Under the pieces are notes generated by a model. That model saw nothing but the letters and a program-made list of their open reading frames with translations, was not told the DNA's origin and made no database searches. Source: Solirubrobacterales bacterium (GTDB lineage: Bacteria > Actinomycetota > Thermoleophilia > Solirubrobacterales > 70-9). Taken from it: a stretch of 64,000 nt of DNA. The translations under genes and the position numbers were made by a program. Within the stretch, counting starts at the first letter, position 1; the number at the start of each line of letters is the position of its first letter. This document shows, one piece after another, positions 59,827 to 64,000 of this stretch. The stretch spans positions 20,316-84,315 of the forward strand of contig JAGQUT010000003.1 of NCBI GenBank assembly GCA_020438355.1, read 5' to 3'.

Positions 59827-60867
59827 TCAGCCGAGCAGTTCGTTGACGCGACGGGCGAGCACCGCGTGACCCTGCCTTGATGACCGGCTCGCAGTCAGGT
59901 TGAACCAGGCGTGGATCATCGGCATCCAGTCGGTGGACACCTCCACCCCCGCTTCGGCGAGTGCTTCGGCGTAGGCAACGCCTTCGTCCCTGAGGGGGTC
60001 GGCGATCGAGATCGAAACGTTTGCGGGGGCGAGGCCCGAGAGGTCCTCTGCGAAGAGCGGGGATACCCTCGGGTTCCGGGCTTCACCCTCGGGCACGAAG
60101 CATTCCTCGAACCAGTCCATCCTGGCTCTGGTCAGGTAGTAGCCCCGGGCAAATGTCTGTCTGGATTCAAAGGAGCCCGAACAGTCGGTGACCGGGTAGA
60201 CGAGGAGCTGGCAGGCGGGCTGGGGTTCGCCTGCCTCCTTGAGGTCAAGGCAGAGAACGGCTGCCATCTGCGCACCGGCGCTGTCACCGGTCACGCCGAC
60301 CCGTGCCGGATCGGCGCCGAAGCGGGCCGGATCCTCCATCACGGATCGCCAGGCGAGGAGGGCGTCGTCAGCCTGAGCGGGAAAGGGGTGTTCGGGAGCC
60401 AGCCGATAGTCAACGCTCAGCACCCTCAATCCAGCTTCCCGTGCGAGCATGGCGCAAGCGTTCGAGTGGGACTCGACGGAGCCCTGAACCCAGCCGCCAC
60501 CATGAAAGTGGACCAGCATCGGTCCCGCGAGGGGACTTGACGCAGGGGTGAACAAACGGGCGTCCAGGGCTCTCCCATCACCTTCAAGCAGCCAGTCCTG
60601 GACGAGTACGCCGGGGACCTCCCGGCTGACCAGACTGGCGAGGAATTCGGTTTCCTTCCTCACCTCTCCCGGCTCGTAGCCGGAACGCCGGTTCTCGGCC
60701 GGAGCGGTGATCCGGGCCATCGCCCAGGAATCCGGCCGAAGCCCTGAAGCCTCCGGCGGCGGATCGCCGAAGATCCTGCGCAGCAGACCGTCGGGAAGTG
60801 CGAAGAGCACTTTCACTGCCGCCCTCAGCAGGCCCTTCACTATCTCCGTCGCTCCGCTCGTGTTCAC
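59827..60867 (-). CDS. Alpha/beta hydrolase, HSL-type esterase
   Basis: 346 residues, hormone-sensitive-lipase family. The oxyanion motif HFHGGGWVQGS lies near residue 120; the nucleophile serine is in VTGDSAGAQMA; the acid is in ADPLRDEGVAYA; the histidine is in MIHAWFN. A 75-residue N-terminal cap without a signal peptide precedes the domain, so the enzyme is cytoplasmic. Natural substrate unknown, likely short acyl esters. GTG start with TACGAT seven bases upstream. Confidence 0.88.
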   Translation of the reverse strand: MNTSGATEIVKGLLRAAVKVLFALPDGLLRRIFGDPPPEASGLRPDSWAMARITAPAENRRSGYEPGEVRKETEFLASLVSREVPGVLVQDWLLEGDGRALDARLFTPASSPLAGPMLVHFHGGGWVQGSVESHSNACAMLAREAGLRVLSVDYRLAPEHPFPAQADDALLAWRSVMEDPARFGADPARVGVTGDSAGAQMAAVLCLDLKEAGEPQPACQLLVYPVTDCSGSFESRQTFARGYYLTRARMDWFEECFVPEGEARNPRVSPLFAEDLSGLAPANVSISIADPLRDEGVAYAEALAEAGVEVSTDWMPMIHAWFNLTASRSSRQGHAVLARRVNELLG

Positions 60868-60874
60868 AGACGGG

Positions 60875-60880
60875 ATCGTA
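60875..60880 (-). promoter_or_regulatory. -10 box of the esterase
   Basis: TACGAT on the minus strand, seven bases before the GTG at 60867, identical to the thrS and ilvC boxes. Confidence 0.5.
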
Positions 60881-60918
60881 TTGCCCGCAACTGTGGCTTC
60901 ACACAGCGGTTACCTGAG

Positions 60919-62328
60919 ATGATGAATTCAATGCTTGGGAGAAAGAGAGCGCTGTGGCTTGCCGCAGCCATAAGTGTCCTGACCTTCATGACCGTTTCGT
61001 CGGCTACCGGCGCGACGCGTGAGCGCCCATGCAACGGGTCCTCCGATCTCTGTGGTCGCACCCTCGATCAGGTGACCCTGCCCGGCACACACGACTCGAT
61101 GTCAAACGCCGAATATGGATGGGGGCTGGCCAACCAGAGTTACTCGATCCCCAGCCAGCTCGAACTTGGCGTACGGGCAATGCTGATCGACACGCATTAC
61201 GGAAAGAGCGCGCCCGGAGTCGGGGTATCCGGAGTTATCGACTGGGAGGGTGATCCTGGGGCGGACGGAGTAAACACCTACCTTTGCCACTCCACGTGCA
61301 TCCTCGGTGCGTCGAACCTCACCGCGGAGTTCGGAAAGATCGCGGACTTCCTGTCCAAGCACCCCCGGGAAGTCCTCGTCTTCGTGGTCCAGGACGACAT
61401 CACGCCGCTCGATCACGCCAAGGCGGTCGAAGAGAGCGGACTGATCGACTACATCTACACCGGGCCGACCAGCGCCTACCCGACCCTTCGCGAGATGATC
61501 GCCACAAACCAGCGGGTCGTCATGCTCTCGGAAGGGAACACGGGCACGGTTCCCTGGTTCCACGACGGTTACGCGGGTGCCCTCCAGGAGACTCCCTACA
61601 ACTTCCGTGAAATAGATCTGGAAACAGCCAGGAGGAGCACTCAGGAAGCTGTTGACCTGCTGACCAACCCGCTGACCCTGAACGAAACCTGCCGTCCGTT
61701 CCGCGGTGGCGAGACCGGCGCCCTTTTCCTGATGAACCACTGGGTAAATGGTCGGCTAGATGAACCCGCGGCCGACTGGGAGACAGGCAACAACCCTCCT
61801 GCGGGCGGAACTGTCCCCGATCCCGAGGTCGCACAGTTCCTCAACCAGCCCGATGCGCTTGTGGCAAGGGCCGAAGCGTGCGGGCAGAGGCGCGGCAAGC
61901 TGCCGAACATCATCGCCGTGGACAACTTCGAGAGAGGCGACACGGTCGATGCCGCGAGAACGCTGAACGGCGTACAGGCCAAGGCATTCTTCGAAGTGAC
62001 CCGGCCGAGAAATTCCACGGTGACAGCCGGAAAGAAAGCGACCTTCAAGTTCTCGATTACCAACTTCGGCGATCTCGAGTCCGCGGTCACCAGGGTATGC
62101 GCCACGGTTCCCGCAAGGCTCGCAAGCAAGCCGAAATGCCGGACCGTTTTCGTCCCCCGCGGCAACCCCGGCAAGGCGAGCACCTCGATCACCGTTGTGA
62201 CGAAGCGGAAGGGCAAGGGAAGCGGTGCAGTGAAGCTGACCGTGAGCGGCGCACGGGACTCGGTTTCAACCTCGGCAACCCTCAAGGTAAAGCCGGCCAA
62301 GAAGAAGCCGAAACGCTCCCGTCGCTGA
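60919..62328 (+). CDS. Secreted PLC-like phosphodiesterase (PI-PLC X domain)
   Basis: 469 residues. Signal peptide ends near residue 32 (SATGA). The X-domain barrel starts at VTLPGTHDSMSN; His58 and His93 (LIDTHYG) match the two catalytic histidines of bacterial PI-PLC, with ELGVRAMLID and FVVQDDITP supporting the fold. Several cysteines could form disulfides. Residues about 355-469 make an Ig-like, lysine-rich tail ending KKKPKRSRR. Substrate not predictable: PI or a related phosphodiester. Two adjacent ATGs at 60919 and 60922 and a third at 60931; start uncertain by up to four residues. Confidence 0.85.
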   Translation: MMNSMLGRKRALWLAAAISVLTFMTVSSATGATRERPCNGSSDLCGRTLDQVTLPGTHDSMSNAEYGWGLANQSYSIPSQLELGVRAMLIDTHYGKSAPGVGVSGVIDWEGDPGADGVNTYLCHSTCILGASNLTAEFGKIADFLSKHPREVLVFVVQDDITPLDHAKAVEESGLIDYIYTGPTSAYPTLREMIATNQRVVMLSEGNTGTVPWFHDGYAGALQETPYNFREIDLETARRSTQEAVDLLTNPLTLNETCRPFRGGETGALFLMNHWVNGRLDEPAADWETGNNPPAGGTVPDPEVAQFLNQPDALVARAEACGQRRGKLPNIIAVDNFERGDTVDAARTLNGVQAKAFFEVTRPRNSTVTAGKKATFKFSITNFGDLESAVTRVCATVPARLASKPKCRTVFVPRGNPGKASTSITVVTKRKGKGSGAVKLTVSGARDSVSTSATLKVKPAKKKPKRSRR

Positions 62329-62350
62329 AGCTCAAAGGCCCTTAACCTCG

Positions 62351-62380
62351 AAACCCGGCCACAAGTGCCGGGTTTCTTGT
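62351..62380. terminator. Terminator between the PLC-like gene and tRNA-Val
   Basis: Nine-base perfect stem (62351-62359 and 62367-62375) with a 7-base loop, followed on the plus strand by a T-rich TTTCTTGTTT. The minus-strand tRNA reads into the same hairpin. Confidence 0.8.
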
Positions 62381-62386
62381 TTCGAG

Positions 62387-62459
62387 TGGGCACAACTGGG
62401 CTCGAACCAGTGACCTCCACCGTGTCGAGGTGGCGCTCTACCAACTGAGCTATGCGCCC
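62387..62459 (-). tRNA. tRNA-Val (anticodon GAC)
   Basis: 73-base cloverleaf on the minus strand: acceptor GGGCGCA paired with TGTGCCC (one G-T pair), D stem GCTC/GAGC, anticodon stem CCACC/GGTGG, T stem ACTGG/CCAGT with TTCGAGC loop, discriminator A. The seven-base anticodon loop reads TCGACAC, so the anticodon is GAC (plus-strand 424-426 of 62 kb) and position 33 is C instead of the nearly universal U. CCA is not encoded. Confidence 0.93.
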
Positions 62460-62470
62460 CGCGGACGGAG

Positions 62471-62476
62471 AGCCTA
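62471..62476 (-). promoter_or_regulatory. -10 box of tRNA-Val
   Basis: TAGGCT on the minus strand, 11 bases before the first base of the tRNA. Confidence 0.45.
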
Positions 62477-62518
62477 GCGCAGCGGCGGCCCGCTCGGTCC
62501 GCCGCACCGGGCCAACGC

Positions 62519-63277
62519 TCAGCGATATTCAGGGTTCGGATGATCCGGATGCGAGAGGTCCCAGTCCAAGGTCGAGTTTCCGAACGCCGGAACCCCGCCC
62601 GCATCTTTCAGCATCCGTGCGAAGTGAAGGATGTTCCAGGTCATGAAGACCGTGTTTCTGGTGGTCCACGCGTTCTCGGGTCCGCCGCTTCCCGGGTCGG
62701 CGTAGGACAGGCCCGGGCCAGCCTCCCCGTTCCAGTAGGAATCAGTTTGCGGCGGAATGGTCACCCCGATGTGCTGAAGGGCGTAGAGAAGCTGGGCGCT
62801 CACGTGCTTGCCCCCGTCCTCGTTGCCTGTGGTGACTGCTCCGCCGACCTTGCCGTAATAGGACCATTGTCCCGCCTCGTTCACCTCTCCTGAGTACGCG
62901 TAGAGGCGCTCGATGATCAGCCGGGTCGGAGAAGCCTGATCCCCCAGCCAGATCGGACCGGCGAGGATGATGATGTCAGCGGGTTCGACCATCTCTTTGT
63001 AAATGGAAGGAAAGTCGTCCCTGTCGTAACCGTGCTCGGTCATGTCGGGCCATACGCCCGGCGGAATCTGGTGGTCAACGGTACGAACGAGTTCCACCTG
63101 GACGCCCAGCCTCCGAAAGATCCCGATCGGGATCTCGAGCAGAGCCTCGGTCTGGCTGGACTCCGGGGACCGTTTCAAGCTTCCGTTGAAGATCACCGCC
63201 CTGAGGTCGTCGTAACTGGCCGGTGCCTCGTCAGCCTGTCTGTCGATGAAGCTCTGTATGTCTGCCGGAATCGGCAT
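62519..63277 (-). CDS. NADPH-dependent FMN reductase/flavodoxin-like protein
   Basis: 252 residues from ATG 63277, which follows a strong GGGGGAG. Flavodoxin-like fold: VIFNGSLKRSPESSQTEAL near residue 28-46 is the FMN phosphate loop; ILAGPIWLGDQASPTRLIIERL and VTTGNEDGGKHVSAQLLYAL are the other FMN contacts of the NADPH-dependent FMN reductase family. Residues 1-25 and the last 60 extend the core. Redox partner unknown. The open frame reads to 63382 without ribosome site. Confidence 0.85.
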   Translation of the reverse strand: MPIPADIQSFIDRQADEAPASYDDLRAVIFNGSLKRSPESSQTEALLEIPIGIFRRLGVQVELVRTVDHQIPPGVWPDMTEHGYDRDDFPSIYKEMVEPADIIILAGPIWLGDQASPTRLIIERLYAYSGEVNEAGQWSYYGKVGGAVTTGNEDGGKHVSAQLLYALQHIGVTIPPQTDSYWNGEAGPGLSYADPGSGGPENAWTTRNTVFMTWNILHFARMLKDAGGVPAFGNSTLDWDLSHPDHPNPEYR

Positions 63278-63439
63278 TGGAATTTCTCCCCCTTTTCGCT
63301 TTTCGACTTTTCTCGCATAAGGCACCAGTTTCGTCAAGCCAATGGCCTCGGGTGCCCTTCGACGCCACCGCAACTCGATCATCCCGATGGTGATCTACTG
63401 GGGAGAGCCAGCTACTTCCTTACCCGACCAAGGAGACGC
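63278..63439. promoter_or_regulatory. Divergent spacer, FMN reductase / DUF6351
   Basis: 162 bases between divergent genes. On the minus strand a TTGACG (about 63330-63335) may be a -35; I cannot fix a -10. The ribosome sites of both genes sit at its ends. No further structure seen. Confidence 0.3.
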
Positions 63440-64000
63440 TTGAAGATCCAGCGCAGAACCAGGTTTTTCTTTTGCTCACTGCTGATCGGCGCCGGTTTCT
63501 TGCCCGTCTTCGCAACCCAGGCAGCCGGTGCCTCGACCCCGCTCAGGATCGAGGTTCTTTCCAGTGAGGCTTCGAGGGTCACCGGTGGTGATGCTCTGGT
63601 CGGGGTCACCGCTGCCAACCGGAATGCCCGCGACAACATGATCGTTCGCCTCAACGGAAAGATCGTCACCGGCAGGCTTCGTGCAAATGGAAACTCGCTG
63701 CGGAGGATCGGCGTCATCTCCGGCCTCAGGAACGGACGGAACTGGATCACTGCCTGGGCTCCGGGTCAGAACTCCGGCAGCAGGCACTCGGTCTACAACA
63801 GCTCGCTTCAGGGACCGATCCTGTCCGGACCCCACCAGCAGCCGTTCTACTGCACGACTGAGAAGTGGGGCCTCGGTCCGGCCCAGGATGCGAATTGCTT
63901 CGCACCAACCAGGGTCTCCTGGTACTACCGGGCAAACAACAACACCTTCAAGCCACTGGCCAGCCCCACCGACAGGCCCGCAGACATGGTCCAGACCACC
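63440..64000 (+). CDS. DUF6351 family secreted protein (5' part, runs off the window)
   Basis: Open to the window edge with 187 codons and no stop. TTG start at 63440 after AAGGAG (63430-63435). A signal peptide with hydrophobic core and AAGAS cleavage region covers about residues 1-31. The mature part begins with IEVLSSEASRVTGGDALVGV, then VRLNGKIVTGRL, ISGLRNGRNWITAWAP and GGPILSGPHQQPFYC-like order; these are the N-terminal marks of DUF6351, large secreted proteins of unknown function resembling esterase/tannase-type folds. The C-terminal portion is outside the window. Confidence 0.8.
   Translation, partial: MKIQRRTRFFFCSLLIGAGFLPVFATQAAGASTPLRIEVLSSEASRVTGGDALVGVTAANRNARDNMIVRLNGKIVTGRLRANGNSLRRIGVISGLRNGRNWITAWAPGQNSGSRHSVYNSSLQGPILSGPHQQPFYCTTEKWGLGPAQDANCFAPTRVSWYYRANNNTFKPLASPTDRPADMVQTT

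Noticed and set aside
59821..60000. T-box or other leader RNA upstream of thrS
   Set aside because: Only 18 bases separate thrS from the next gene and the -10 box sits six bases before the ATG.
1..64000. Mobile element, prophage, integron or defence island
   Set aside because: No transposase, integrase, terminal repeats, restriction, toxin-antitoxin or Cas-like gene found on either strand.

Overview
This 64 kb, GC-rich window looks like ordinary chromosome of an actinobacterium, most likely a member of the Thermoleophilia (Solirubrobacterales-like). That placement is an inference from gene content: paired DUF4389 membrane proteins, a DUF6351 protein, an Rpf-like lytic domain, an indirect GatCAB aminoacylation system, menaquinone biosynthesis, and many genes with an actinobacterial TAnnnT -10 box only 6-10 bases before the start codon. 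I see no rRNA, IS element, integrase, prophage or CRISPR array, and no gene-free gap above 300 bases. The largest spacer (17553-17720) holds an interleaved set of inverted repeats.

Layout. 80-1481: two convergent DUF4389 proteins sharing a perfect 17-bp terminator stem. 1652-12362: branched-chain amino acid genes (ilvC, and ilvB-ilvN) with a menaquinone block (menE, menB-A-C-D, menF) lying between them; menF is translationally coupled to ilvN. 12399-17552: UDP-sulfoquinovose synthase divergent from two tandem GT39-like membrane glycosyltransferases and a DUF2304-GT2 fusion, a likely sulfosugar glycan or glycolipid module. 17721-21478: a zinc-ribbon membrane protein, then a tightly coupled DUF1800-DUF1501-cupredoxin set. 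21475-24211: NDH-2 and a secreted serine protease. 24220-33209: a long minus-strand run, rrf2-cysK-cysE-pcrA-folD-membrane protein-gatC-gatA-gatB. 33280-38385: gltX and nfo with overlapping divergent starts, glutamate decarboxylase, acyl-CoA dehydrogenase. 38512-44424: dnaE, a crotonase-family protein, SixA phosphatase, an Rpf-like cell-wall enzyme. 44516-54390: a pheS-pheT-argC-J-B-D-(membrane protein)-argG-(59-aa membrane protein) operon. 54427-59808: rRNA/tRNA methyltransferase, rplT, rpmI, infC, thrS, interrupted by an opposite-strand wecB. 59827-64000: esterase, secreted PLC-like phosphodiesterase, tRNA-Val with an unusual C33, FMN-reductase-like protein, and the 5' end of a DUF6351 gene.

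How they fit together. The men genes make the quinone that NDH-2 reduces. The ilv, arg and cys genes are amino-acid anabolism. GatCAB with a single GltX fits misacylation-transamidation for Gln- and/or Asn-tRNA. The sugar genes (sqdB, GT39 pair, GT2, wecB) and secreted enzymes point to a decorated envelope. No canonical defence or mobile system is visible. The most novel-looking items are the sulfoquinovose glycosyltransferase module, the DUF1800-DUF1501-cupredoxin set, the interleaved repeats at 17556-17673, the C33 tRNA-Val and the dense set of leaderless promoters.
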